6,477 bases of DNA from Microcaldota archaeon (lineage in GTDB: Archaea > Micrarchaeota > Micrarchaeia > Micrarchaeales > Micrarchaeaceae): positions 1-6,477 of the forward strand of contig JAJZJI010000067.1 in NCBI GenBank assembly GCA_021828345.1. The letters run 5' to 3'. Both the position numbers and the translations under genes were made by a program. The notes beneath the pieces were generated by a model, which was not told the origin of the DNA, searched no databases, and worked only from the letters and a program-made list of their open reading frames with translations. Below, one piece after another: positions 1-6,140 of this stretch (position 1 is its first letter; each line of letters begins with the position of its first letter).

Positions 1-318
1 CATACCAACCTTATTACTATATTCATCTATAATTAATTCTAATTCCTTTAGCTCCTTATCAGTTATAATATGCTTAGGTGTATATGCAGAATTTATAATA
101 CCGCCAAGTTCAGCTCCGATTATAAACAGTTTATTCTGTATATTAATAAGCCTATTTTTCATGAGCTCATCCGCAATATCTACTATTACAAGACCTATAA
201 ATGAATTAAGCTCATCAATATCTCCAATGCCGATTATAAGTGCGCTATCCTTTGATGCTATTGCACACCCCATATAAGATAATCCTTCATCCCCTTTTGC
301 GGTATAATATTTAGACAT
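1..318 (-). CDS. Partial PduO-type cob(I)alamin adenosyltransferase (N-terminal 106 residues)
   Basis: The frame opens with ATG at 318 and runs without a stop to the left edge, so the C-terminal part is missing. The family transfers the adenosyl group of ATP to cob(I)alamin in the cytoplasm to make coenzyme B12. What I see is an N-terminal YTAKGDEG (residues 5-12), which corresponds to the family's YTxTGDxG phosphate-binding start, then SKD (22-24), DELNSFIG (35-42), and IQNKLFIIGAELGG (60-73), which matches the IQNxLFxLGAxLA helix. The segment between residues 13 and 34 is divergent: the usual GG-x-R-V and the E-x-Y-G before DELN are not recognisable. The catalytic C-terminal helices lie outside the window, so activity cannot be judged. 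The gene is divergent from the tRNA-Val gene and probably has little or no leader. It suggests that the cell uses adenosylcobalamin, for instance in a class II ribonucleotide reductase or a mutase, but that is inference. Confidence 0.75.
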   Translation of the reverse strand, partial: MSKYYTAKGDEGLSYMGCAIASKDSALIIGIGDIDELNSFIGLVIVDIADELMKNRLINIQNKLFIIGAELGGIINSAYTPKHIITDKELKELELIIDEYSNKVGM

Positions 319-339
319 TATAACACTACATTAAGAAAG

Positions 340-348
340 CTTATTAAT
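340..348 (-). promoter_or_regulatory. Possible TATA box for the adenosyltransferase gene
   Basis: On the minus strand an ATTAATAA-like element lies about 22-30 bases upstream of the ATG at 318. That is the spacing expected of an archaeal box A for a leaderless transcript. AT-rich surroundings make chance matches likely. Confidence 0.3.
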
Positions 349-355
349 CAATATT

Positions 356-367
356 CTATAATAATAT
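356..367 (+). promoter_or_regulatory. Possible TATA box for tRNA-Val
   Basis: CTATAATAATAT is centred about 30 bases before the first base of the tRNA, where an archaeal box A would place initiation just upstream of the mature 5' end. The support is positional only. Confidence 0.35.
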
Positions 368-391
368 CTATTAAACACATACAAGATATGT

Positions 392-463
392 GGGCTCGTA
401 GTCGAGTGGTAAGACGTTCCCTTCACACGGGAAAGACCAGGAGTCCGATTCTCCTCGGGCCCA
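392..463 (+). tRNA. tRNA-Val (anticodon CAC)
   Basis: A complete 72-base cloverleaf can be drawn. The acceptor stem is 392-398 with 456-462 (GGGCTCG/CGGGCCC, one G-T pair), and the discriminator base is A463. The anticodon stem is 417-421 with 429-433 (TTCCC/GGGAA) around the loop TTCACAC, which places CAC at 424-426. The T arm is 439-443 with 451-455 (AGGAG/CTCCT) around TCCGATT. The D arm contains GTCGAGTGGTAAGAC. Position 33 is T and the variable loop is short, so this is a type I tRNA. CCA is not encoded after the discriminator, as is common in archaea, so it would be added by the CCA enzyme. No intron is needed to fold it. It decodes GUG valine codons. Confidence 0.97.
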
Positions 464-472
464 TGAAAGATA

Positions 473-477
473 TTTTT
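473..477 (+). terminator. Short T-tract after tRNA-Val
   Basis: Five consecutive T residues lie ten bases past the tRNA 3' end. Archaeal RNA polymerase terminates on such tracts without a hairpin. The tract is short, so the support is moderate to weak. Confidence 0.4.
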
Positions 478-496
478 GTCATACTAATCAAACTAT

Positions 497-1021
497 TTAG
501 CATGGATTGAATATTACCTTTTTTTGAAAATCAAAGGAGTATTGATAAAAATATTGTGTGCAGGAACCTTCATTATTTTTGTAGTACGTATTCCCAGAAC
601 CTGATATCACAAATCCGATATTGCTAAGATTAAATGAGTAGATATTGTTATTATTGCCATTTAAATTAAGTACAAAATTGCCATTATTTATACCATATAT
701 CTTTATTATGTTATAATCCCCTGTCACATTAATATATGCCGTCGCATTACCATAAACATATATGTTATCGCTTATACTACTTCCATTAATTATTATAAGA
801 GTGTTTTTTGTTAATTTTACGGTATTATTCGTTGAATTTGTAATATTGATTTCACGTGAAAAATGATATGTTGGCAACGGCGTTGAAAAAAATGATAATA
901 CAAACATCACAAGATAAAATGATAGAACTATAAAAATTATTATTGAGCATAGTATAAATAAAATCAGATAATGTTTTTTTATCCGATTCAATAAAGTTTT
1001 CAAATTAGTATCTTGGTCCAT
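497..1021 (-). CDS. Single-pass membrane protein with a sequon-rich extracellular domain, function unknown
   Basis: I do not recognise this 174-residue protein. It has a short basic cytoplasmic N-terminus (LNRIKKHY, residues 11-18) and one long hydrophobic membrane segment (about 19-45). The ectodomain (about 50-174) is rich in Asn, Gly, Ile, Thr and Ser, with alternating hydrophobic residues that suggest stacked beta strands. The pattern around 110-145 (NNGN, NGNNNN, SGSGN) resembles the short G-N repeats of beta-solenoid or DUF3060-like proteins; that is a resemblance, not an identification. N-glycosylation sequons N-X-S/T occur at N59, N62, N65, N79, N92, N98 and N131. Two cysteines in the ectodomain (C154 and the last residue, C174) could form a disulfide. 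The ATG at 1021 has no obvious Shine-Dalgarno sequence. The gene is co-oriented with the NAD operon upstream but separated from it by about 95 bases with a hairpin, so it is probably its own unit. Confidence 0.7.
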   Translation of the reverse strand: MDQDTNLKTLLNRIKKHYLILFILCSIIIFIVLSFYLVMFVLSFFSTPLPTYHFSREINITNSTNNTVKLTKNTLIIINGSSISDNIYVYGNATAYINVTGDYNIIKIYGINNGNFVLNLNGNNNNIYSFNLSNIGFVISGSGNTYYKNNEGSCTQYFYQYSFDFQKKVIFNPC

Positions 1022-1045
1022 AAGATCATTACTATCAGTTATTAC

Positions 1046-1054
1046 TAATTATAA
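1046..1054 (-). promoter_or_regulatory. Possible TATA box for the membrane protein gene
   Basis: A minus-strand AATTATAAT-like element lies 25-33 bases before the ATG at 1021, consistent with leaderless transcription. The surrounding DNA is very AT-rich, so this is weak. Confidence 0.3.
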
Positions 1055-1084
1055 TTTGAACTGCTAAATTAATATATTATTAGT

Positions 1085-1101
1085 TGCTCTTTTTAAGAGC
1101 A
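1085..1101 (-). terminator. Hairpin after the NAD salvage operon
   Basis: TGCTCTT and AAGAGCA form a perfect 7-bp stem around a TTT triloop, 15-31 bases past the stop of the Nudix gene. It is the only clear hairpin between the operon and the next co-oriented gene. It lacks a strong U-tract on the minus strand, so it may be an mRNA 3'-end stabiliser instead of an intrinsic terminator. Confidence 0.4.
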
Positions 1102-1115
1102 TAATATTAATCGTT

Positions 1116-1646
1116 TTATTTAAACATGTTCGAAAATGCATTTAGATATAGTATTGCTGCCATTGTCTTTGCATCATTTATTTCTTTATCAAGTATCATT
1201 TTCATTGCCAAACGTTTACTAACAGCCTTTATTTTTATATCTTCTTCTAAATCTAAATGGCGTTCTCCTTTTCTTAGCATCTTTGCCAAAAATAGATGCT
1301 GGGTCTCATTTAATATGCCAGGACTACCATAAATTTTTGCTATATATATTAACTTACCCGCGCAATATCCTGTTTCTTCTTCAAGTTCTCTTAAAGCAGC
1401 ATGTCGAGGCGTCTCCCCCACTTCTATATTGCCTGCAGGAATTTCATAGATATTTTTATTTATTGCAGGTCGAAATTGACGCTCTAAAATTATTTTTCCA
1501 TCATTAGTTATAGGTATAATTGCTACAACATCCGCTTTGTCTACAGAAAAATAGTTGTGACTCATATTATTTATAGTAACTGCACGCTCTAAAACCTTAA
1601 AATAATTATTTGAATATTTTATCATTGCTTTTTTTGTTTTGGTCAT
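1116..1646 (-). CDS. Nudix hydrolase, probable ADP-ribose pyrophosphatase
   Basis: This is a predicted cytoplasmic enzyme that hydrolyses ADP-ribose to AMP and ribose 5-phosphate. Counting from the ATG at 1646 (176 residues), the Nudix box spans G72-Y94 and fits G-x5-E-x7-REUxEExGU exactly, with metal-binding glutamates E87, E90 and E91. Features of the ADP-ribose subfamily are RQFRPA (56-61), YEIPAG (67-72) and SPG at 108-110 followed by E114; a proline about 15-16 residues after the box is the classic ADPRase marker. An in-frame GTG at 1655 would add three residues. I prefer the ATG because the TATA-like palindrome at 1673-1688 is then well placed for a short-leader transcript. It is the last gene of the NAD cluster, 42 bases after nadM. 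There it would remove the ADP-ribose left by NAD glycohydrolysis and return ribose 5-phosphate towards PRPP. Another nucleoside diphosphate sugar substrate cannot be excluded. Confidence 0.9.
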   Translation of the reverse strand: MTKTKKAMIKYSNNYFKVLERAVTINNMSHNYFSVDKADVVAIIPITNDGKIILERQFRPAINKNIYEIPAGNIEVGETPRHAALRELEEETGYCAGKLIYIAKIYGSPGILNETQHLFLAKMLRKGERHLDLEEDIKIKAVSKRLAMKMILDKEINDAKTMAAILYLNAFSNMFK

Positions 1647-1672
1647 ATTATACACACATTAAACATTACGCT

Positions 1673-1688
1673 ACATAAATATTTATGT
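1673..1688 (-). promoter_or_regulatory. 16-bp perfect palindrome and TATA-like element before the Nudix gene
   Basis: ACATAAATATTTATGT is a perfect 16-bp palindrome in the gap between the nadM stop and the Nudix start, centred about 35 bases before the ATG at 1646. It can act as box A on the minus strand, giving the Nudix gene its own internal promoter, or it can be a regulator site. No second copy was seen. Confidence 0.4.
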
Positions 1689-2207
1689 TCATTTTATATC
1701 ATTTGTAGTCATATTTATTTTACTATATATTAGTTCTTCTACGCTCTGTGCTATCTCCCCAGACAACTTATCTCCCTTCCTTATTCGCTCGCGTATTATA
1801 GTCCCTGAAAGACTTGAACGAAAAAGTTGTTTTGGTTTGATTGCCTTAATTCCATGACTTGTTAATATTTTAATTACATGTTCATTACCAGAAAATAATA
1901 CATCAAATTTTGGAGATATCTTGCAAAGATTTTCAAACCATAAATTATCATTATCTGGATAATCGCTTATATGCACAATTGTTATTCTTTTATCTTCAAC
2001 TCCCCATTCGATTATACTTTTGCGTATTATTAACTCTCGCGTTTTGGCGTCTATAGGATTTTTATTATCAATAATATTATCGCTACCTATACCTATTACA
2101 AGCTTATCACATTGTTTTAATGCATGTTTTATTACGTGAAAATGTCCTTTATGAAATGGCTGAAAACGCCCTATAAATAAACCACAATCAAATTTATGTT
2201 TAGACAT
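1689..2207 (-). CDS. nadM: Nicotinamide-nucleotide adenylyltransferase, archaeal NadM type
   Basis: The enzyme condenses NMN with ATP to give NAD and pyrophosphate in the cytoplasm, the final step of salvage. The 172-residue protein is of normal length for archaeal NadM. Visible motifs are GRFQPFHKGH at 13-22, the nucleotidyltransferase signature with the HxGH histidines H19 and H22, then SGNEH (106-110), and SGTIIRERI (134-142), the family's ISGTxIR site that grips the ATP phosphates. The ATG at 2207 is six bases after the stop of the Nampt C-terminal ORF and is served by a Shine-Dalgarno sequence overlapping that stop, so translation is probably coupled. With Nampt upstream it completes the two-step route from nicotinamide to NAD. 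The NadM fold also resembles other nucleotidyltransferases, such as FMN or pantetheine-phosphate types, but the motif set and the neighbours argue for NMN. Confidence 0.93.
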   Translation of the reverse strand: MSKHKFDCGLFIGRFQPFHKGHFHVIKHALKQCDKLVIGIGSDNIIDNKNPIDAKTRELIIRKSIIEWGVEDKRITIVHISDYPDNDNLWFENLCKISPKFDVLFSGNEHVIKILTSHGIKAIKPKQLFRSSLSGTIIRERIRKGDKLSGEIAQSVEELIYSKINMTTNDIK

Positions 2208-2212
2208 TCATT

Positions 2213-2219
2213 ATCACCC
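2213..2219 (-). promoter_or_regulatory. Ribosome binding site of nadM
   Basis: On the minus strand GGGTGAT ends five bases before the nadM ATG and overlaps the TGA stop of the preceding ORF. It matches the GGTGAT core complementary to the archaeal 16S 3' end. It supports the 2207 start and translational coupling, and contrasts with the absence of such a site before the ATG at 3206. Confidence 0.7.
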
Positions 2220-3206
2220 TTGATTTGTCAATGCTTGTCTTAGCAACATGTTCACCGATTGAATGGCGTTCCCCTCCAATTCGAGTAGATTTGAAAGCCC
2301 ATAGGCGGCCCTTGCACGTATATCTTCAAGTTTAAAATGCGACAATGCCATGCCATCTCTAAATACCTCCACTAATTTATCATCGCCATTATCTTTTTGC
2401 TGCAAAGTAGCGTATGTTCCATCATTTCTTAGGATAAGTTTTAGCTTCCCTATTTTAGAGACCTTGCCAGAATCGGTAATGGGATCTTTAAAGACGCCAC
2501 GCTCTTCTCCTCTGATAGTTATATTGGAACATTTAAATGCAAAGCGCTGGCTATCACGATTAAGTTTTTGTAATAATCCGCCACCCATACCAAACGCAAC
2601 ATTATCAACAGACCATCCCGCGCCCTCCATTGCATTTAATATGCGCCGTGTGGATGAATATTCTATACCATCTCCTTGTATGACCCGTATTTGTGGAGGA
2701 AGCAATTTATATCCTTTTACATTTTTTGTAAAACCAAATTTATCTGCAAGTAAATTTAGTACTTCTACTACCACTTTTTCGGGTGTCCCGGAATCTGGCC
2801 TAACAATTACAGTACCTTGTCTACTCAAAACTTTTTGCTTTAATTCGTCTCCCCAGATATTGCTGCATGCATTATATATATCATACGAATCGGATACAAC
2901 AGCTACTAGACCATTGGGAAATTGTGTCAACATATTTTCCATCGCCTTTGCTTCATTTTCTCTTCCCCAAGACGTAATTGTAGAGTGTTCAGCCGCAGGT
3001 ATAGAGAATCCCGCCATATCAGCATCATAATATCTGCGCAGCATCATAAGCCCAGCTATTGTGTCAGTGCCCTTGAAATTGACCAAATGCGCAGCGCCAC
3101 CAAGCGCTGCAGATTCTACAGAGGATACACCACGAAAACCGAAATCGTGCAATTTGAATTCTATTTGTGTTGGATCACCTGTCTGTTCTAGTTTTTCTAG
3201 TAGCAT
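2214..3206 (-). CDS. Nicotinamide phosphoribosyltransferase, C-terminal piece (in-frame split)
   Basis: This 330-residue piece carries most of the Nampt catalytic core, which makes NMN and pyrophosphate from nicotinamide and PRPP. Compared with human NAMPT as I remember it, HDFGFRG (20-26) contains F22 and R25 (human F193, R196), D48 of GTDT equals D219, and H74 of AAEHST equals the phosphorylated H247. D106 of SDSYD equals D279, R136/D138 of RPDSG equal R311/D313, D179 of QGDG equals D354, and GGGLLQK (208-214) is the PRPP glycine loop. None of these is lost. The sequence is collinear with the family from its first residue, which falls inside a helix, so it is not an independent domain start. 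The piece is in the same frame as the upstream one, with only TAA and AAG between them, and no Shine-Dalgarno sequence precedes its ATG. The C-terminus is roughly 20 residues longer than human. It is either a subunit made by reinitiation or the distal part of a nonsense-interrupted gene. Confidence 0.92.
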   Translation of the reverse strand: MLLEKLEQTGDPTQIEFKLHDFGFRGVSSVESAALGGAAHLVNFKGTDTIAGLMMLRRYYDADMAGFSIPAAEHSTITSWGRENEAKAMENMLTQFPNGLVAVVSDSYDIYNACSNIWGDELKQKVLSRQGTVIVRPDSGTPEKVVVEVLNLLADKFGFTKNVKGYKLLPPQIRVIQGDGIEYSSTRRILNAMEGAGWSVDNVAFGMGGGLLQKLNRDSQRFAFKCSNITIRGEERGVFKDPITDSGKVSKIGKLKLILRNDGTYATLQQKDNGDDKLVEVFRDGMALSHFKLEDIRARAAYGLSNLLELEGNAIQSVNMLLRQALTNQG

Positions 3207-3209
3207 CTT

Positions 3210-3775
<566 letters not shown>

Positions 3776-3780
3776 CTATA

Positions 3781-3793
3781 CTTATATATATAC
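3781..3793 (-). promoter_or_regulatory. TATA box of the NAD salvage operon
   Basis: Read on the minus strand, GTATATATATAAG is a good archaeal box A. Its centre is about 50 bases from the ATG at 3737, which predicts initiation near 3760 and a leader of roughly 20 bases. Confidence 0.5.
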
Positions 3794-3806
3794 AATTTGC
3801 ATAATA

Positions 3807-3842
3807 CATATATATATTATCTATACGTATATACATATATGT
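3807..3842 (+). promoter_or_regulatory. Promoter region of the AbrB-PhoU gene
   Basis: ACATATATATATT (3807-3819) is a TATA box candidate about 35 bases before the ATG at 3849. It is followed by two short palindromes, ATACGTAT (3823-3830) and ACATATATGT (3833-3842), that could be protein-binding sites or chance products of alternating AT sequence. The leader would be very short. Confidence 0.4.
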
Positions 3843-3848
3843 GATACT

Positions 3849-4721
3849 ATGGAAAAGAATGTATTCAAATTTGGTGAGAGTAGCATCGCGCTGATACTGC
3901 CGAAAAAATGGGCGGATAAGGAGGGGCTTAAACCTAAAGGGAACGTTATTATAACAGAGAGTACTGATGGAACACTTGTAATATCTACACGTCAAATTAA
4001 AACAAAAAATGCAGAACGTATAGTTGAACATGATCTAAATCCAATTTTTATAACAAGATGGATAGGATTGCATTATATGTATGGAACAACCCAATTAATT
4101 TTGTATTCCAAAGAAGGTTTTACTCAAACGCAGCTCGAAGCAATAGAGGATAAGTTGAATAATGATTGCGCAGGATTTGAAATAACAGAACAATCTGACA
4201 ATAAACTTTGCATTGAGGATTTTACTAATATAAAAGAGGTAGAGTTGAAGAAAATATATTCCAGAATTAGATTTATGATTGATCAAGAATTTAAGGAGGT
4301 ATTAGAGGATAAAACATTTATGATTAAAAGAATAGAAAAACAGGTAAATAGATTTTATACGTTAGGTATTAGGTATGTTAATATAATACAGCCAAGCAAT
4401 TATCTTGGACATATAGGCGTATTAAATTTATTAGAGCAAATTTCAGATTATATGATAGATATTAATACATCCGTTTACACCAAAAACAACAAAATTGTTA
4501 GAATGATATATGAACAATTCCGTTTATGTTTTGTTGCACTTGAGGGTGATGAAAACGCAATAATGGGAGTAGGACAGATGAGGCTTGATATTGGGCGGCA
4601 TATTAAATCGGCTAAAATTGACAGGCTTGATGGAAGATTATTATTAAATATATCTGACAACATTGCAGGTATTGGGGAGTATGGATTTAAAGCTGAAAAG
4701 GAGGATATAGATTATAGCTAA
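3849..4721 (+). CDS. phoU: AbrB-PhoU fusion regulator (archaeal phosphate uptake regulator-like)
   Basis: This is a 290-residue cytoplasmic protein with two parts. Residues 1-48 form a SpoVT/AbrB (MazE-like) swapped-hairpin DNA-binding domain: VFKFGESSIALILPKKWADK, then GLKPKGNVIIT and TDGTLVIS. Residues about 125-290 are helical and PhoU-like: DKTFMIKRIEKQVNRFYTLGIRYVN (154-178, quoted by its key positions D154, E163, N167, R168), LLEQISDYMIDI (194-205) and a C-terminal LLNISDNIAGIGEY (265-278). Family PhoU helices carry E-x3-D metal motifs; here E196-D200 survives, while N167 stands where Asp is usual. A longer open frame reaches back to 3678, but it would read through the promoter and into the divergent Nampt gene, and its extra residues are low-complexity, so I start at 3849. 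The fusion architecture is common in archaea. Its divergent position makes it a candidate regulator of the NAD operon as well as of phosphate genes; that is inference. Confidence 0.85.
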   Translation: MEKNVFKFGESSIALILPKKWADKEGLKPKGNVIITESTDGTLVISTRQIKTKNAERIVEHDLNPIFITRWIGLHYMYGTTQLILYSKEGFTQTQLEAIEDKLNNDCAGFEITEQSDNKLCIEDFTNIKEVELKKIYSRIRFMIDQEFKEVLEDKTFMIKRIEKQVNRFYTLGIRYVNIIQPSNYLGHIGVLNLLEQISDYMIDINTSVYTKNNKIVRMIYEQFRLCFVALEGDENAIMGVGQMRLDIGRHIKSAKIDRLDGRLLLNISDNIAGIGEYGFKAEKEDIDYS

Positions 4722-4806
4722 AATGATTGATTAAAAAAGTATTAGTTTAAACCATAAAATATTTGCAGGTATTCGTACTAGAATACATTGTAAGATTGAC
4801 TTTTAG

Positions 4807-4837
4807 AAAATCGATTTTAACATTTTAATTTTTATTT
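4807..4837 (+). terminator. T-rich terminator region after phoU
   Basis: The palindrome AAAATCGATTTT (4807-4818) is followed by T-rich sequence to 4837. The preceding 85 bases after the phoU stop hold no gene. T-rich tracts like this terminate archaeal polymerase. Because the tRNA-like gene faces it from the other side, the tract could serve both directions, though the minus strand is A-rich there. Confidence 0.4.
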
Positions 4838-4877
4838 GCAGGGAGAGAGATTTGAACTCTCGAACCCGCTAGGGGTT
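4837..4877 (-). tRNA. Orphan 3' half of a type II (tRNA-Leu-like) tRNA, incomplete
   Basis: On the minus strand the 3' part of a tRNA is unmistakable. The variable arm is AACCC-CTAGC-GGGTT (4877-4863, 5-bp stem), the T arm is GAGAG-TTCAAAT-CTCTC (4861-4845), the acceptor 3' strand is TCCCTGC (4844-4838) and the discriminator is A4837. CCA is not encoded. The long variable arm plus A73 points to Leu; archaeal tRNA-Ser normally has G73. The partner acceptor strand GCAGGGA does not occur anywhere suitable on either strand of the window. Just upstream, TGGCTAGGAATATAGGCG (4918-4901) looks like a D arm, but the bases before it do not pair with the acceptor and no 5-bp anticodon stem with a 7-base loop can be formed in the 24 bases between. 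It may be an integration scar, a split-tRNA 3' half or a decayed tRNA. Confidence 0.6.
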
Positions 4878-4917
4878 TGAGAGCGTTTCCTAGCTGTTTC
4901 ACGCCTATATTCCTAGC

Positions 4918-5081
4918 CATATTTCACACCAAAACAACATAAAATTCTAAGCCCAAGCAGGTTCATCTGAACCATGAATAATGGTCGTGCAAGCTATTTA
5001 AGTAGCTAGCGTTCAAATTTCCAGCAAATCTGAACCTTAAAGCACTTACTTATCCAACCCATCTCCTGATGATGCATCAGT
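4918..5081. other. Intergenic stretch with short repeats, no gene seen
   Basis: Between the tRNA half and the exonuclease stop there is no credible ORF. It holds an inverted repeat GGTTCA-TC-TGAACC (4960-4973), a 5-bp hairpin AGCTA/TAGCT (4992-4996 with 5003-5007), and a 9-base direct repeat ATCTGAACC at 4965-4973 and 5028-5036. These may be remnants or recombination-related sites at an element boundary; they are too short to prove it. Confidence 0.4.
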
Positions 5082-5957
5082 TTATACTTCGAAAACTGGG
5101 CACTCATTATATTTATTGCATTTACAGCATTTGCTACCACTTGAATCACTAAATCCGGGTATATGATCTCTATCCCACTCAAAACATCCATGCTTGCAAA
5201 AGCCACACAAGCTCCTTCCAGTATAGCTCTCTCCGGCCCCTGCTCCAAAACCGTAGTTTTCGCTGGAGCTGCGGTATAATTCCTTTTTACAATTCGGGCA
5301 GCTTCCATAATTTGAAGTTTTTGTATTTGATTGTGTTCCAAATTTGTTGATATAATATCTACCAAATTCATCCTCTATATAGCCATCAATGTCTTCATCG
5401 TTTAGATAGTCATAATACTTTTTAGGAAAATATTTTGCGTAGTATTTTGCTTTATCCTTAATGTATTTTAATTTTTTATTAAGCATTTTTTCATATAAAA
5501 ATTTGGTTTCTTTTACATCTGCTTTACAACCTTCGTATAAACTTACTCCAGTCATCTTAGCCAGGTCTTTACCCTTGTGTAATTTACCTTTTCCACCATT
5601 TTCTATCGAAAGGTTATTCAAACTATACCAGATTCCCGTTTTGTTTTTTATAATAGCAAAAATATCAATGCTCTTCTTCTCCAGACCTTTTTGTAGCCCG
5701 TACTTTTTTAAGACTTTATAATCAAAAGCAAGGATATTAAATCCAACGATAATTCCTGCCTTGCTTAATAAATCCAAAAAGTGCTTTATTGTTTTATGCG
5801 TAAAAAATTTGTATTCCCCACTTTTGTAATCATATGCACATATAACACTGATTTCTAGTTTTTGGAAAGCTTGATTCAGTACACTTTGGTTTTTAGTCTT
5901 TGGAATGATTCCGCGAGTTTCAACATCAAAGATGATTGTGCTTTTGTTTAATTTCAT
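5082..5957 (-). CDS. DnaQ/YprB-like 3'-5' exonuclease with a cysteine-rich C-terminal tail
   Basis: The N-terminal half is an RNase H-like DEDD exonuclease. With the ATG at 5957 as residue 1 (291 residues), Exo I is FDVET (D11, E13), Exo II is GFNILAFDYKVL with D79, and Exo III is CKADVKET with D147. The four acidic residues for two-metal catalysis are therefore present, but the Tyr or His of classic Exo III sites (YCxxDV in DEDDy enzymes) is replaced: G143 precedes C144. After a lysine- and tyrosine-rich linker (160-210), the tail has a zinc-ribbon pattern CPNC (220-223) and CGFC (251-254), plus C258, C277, C278, C280 and C286, which could bind a second metal. The tail may bind nucleic acid. 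An upstream in-frame TTG at 5990 would add 11 residues; I prefer the ATG, but the TATA position fits either. It stands alone on the minus strand beyond the orphan tRNA half, so it may be an element gene. Its substrate is unknown. Confidence 0.75.
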   Translation of the reverse strand: MKLNKSTIIFDVETRGIIPKTKNQSVLNQAFQKLEISVICAYDYKSGEYKFFTHKTIKHFLDLLSKAGIIVGFNILAFDYKVLKKYGLQKGLEKKSIDIFAIIKNKTGIWYSLNNLSIENGGKGKLHKGKDLAKMTGVSLYEGCKADVKETKFLYEKMLNKKLKYIKDKAKYYAKYFPKKYYDYLNDEDIDGYIEDEFGRYYINKFGTQSNTKTSNYGSCPNCKKELYRSSSENYGFGAGAGESYTGRSLCGFCKHGCFEWDRDHIPGFSDSSGSKCCKCNKYNECPVFEV

Positions 5958-6004
5958 AGAAATACCGTGACTAGTGTTTTTTGTACTCAAAAACTACCCT
6001 ATTG

Positions 6005-6030
6005 CTAACTTTGGGTTAGGAGGTATATAT
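6005..6030 (-). promoter_or_regulatory. Promoter of the exonuclease gene, with small inverted repeat
   Basis: On the minus strand ATATATA (6030-6024) is a TATA candidate. It predicts initiation near 6000, giving a leader of about 40 bases to the ATG at 5957 or about 10 to the TTG at 5990. Immediately downstream CTAAC-TTTGG-GTTAG (6005-6019, written on the plus strand) is a 5-bp inverted repeat that could be an operator at the start site. Confidence 0.35.
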
Positions 6031-6140
6031 GCATTTAGTATAATATGATGAATTTATTCCTATTTTGGACAGCGATTTTTGCATTAATTTTTTAATTAAG
6101 ATTTACTGTTTAAATTTCTGATTATAATTAATCCTTAATA

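Noticed and set aside
2350..3030. 226-codon plus-strand frame
   Set aside because: It is antisense to the well-conserved Nampt catalytic core and is an open shadow frame. The same applies to the shorter plus-strand frames at 1126-1507, 2922-3279 and 5461-5721.
4837..4917. Complete tRNA, permuted tRNA or suppressor tRNA reading the TAA in Nampt
   Set aside because: No acceptor 5' strand is found upstream or just downstream of the half, no proper anticodon loop forms, and no UUA anticodon can be placed. An idea linking it to the in-frame stop has no sequence support.
5006..5371. 121-codon minus-strand frame overlapping the exonuclease gene
   Set aside because: It lies almost wholly inside the exonuclease gene in another frame. 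The exonuclease has recognisable motifs and a cysteine pattern there, while this frame shows no family feature.
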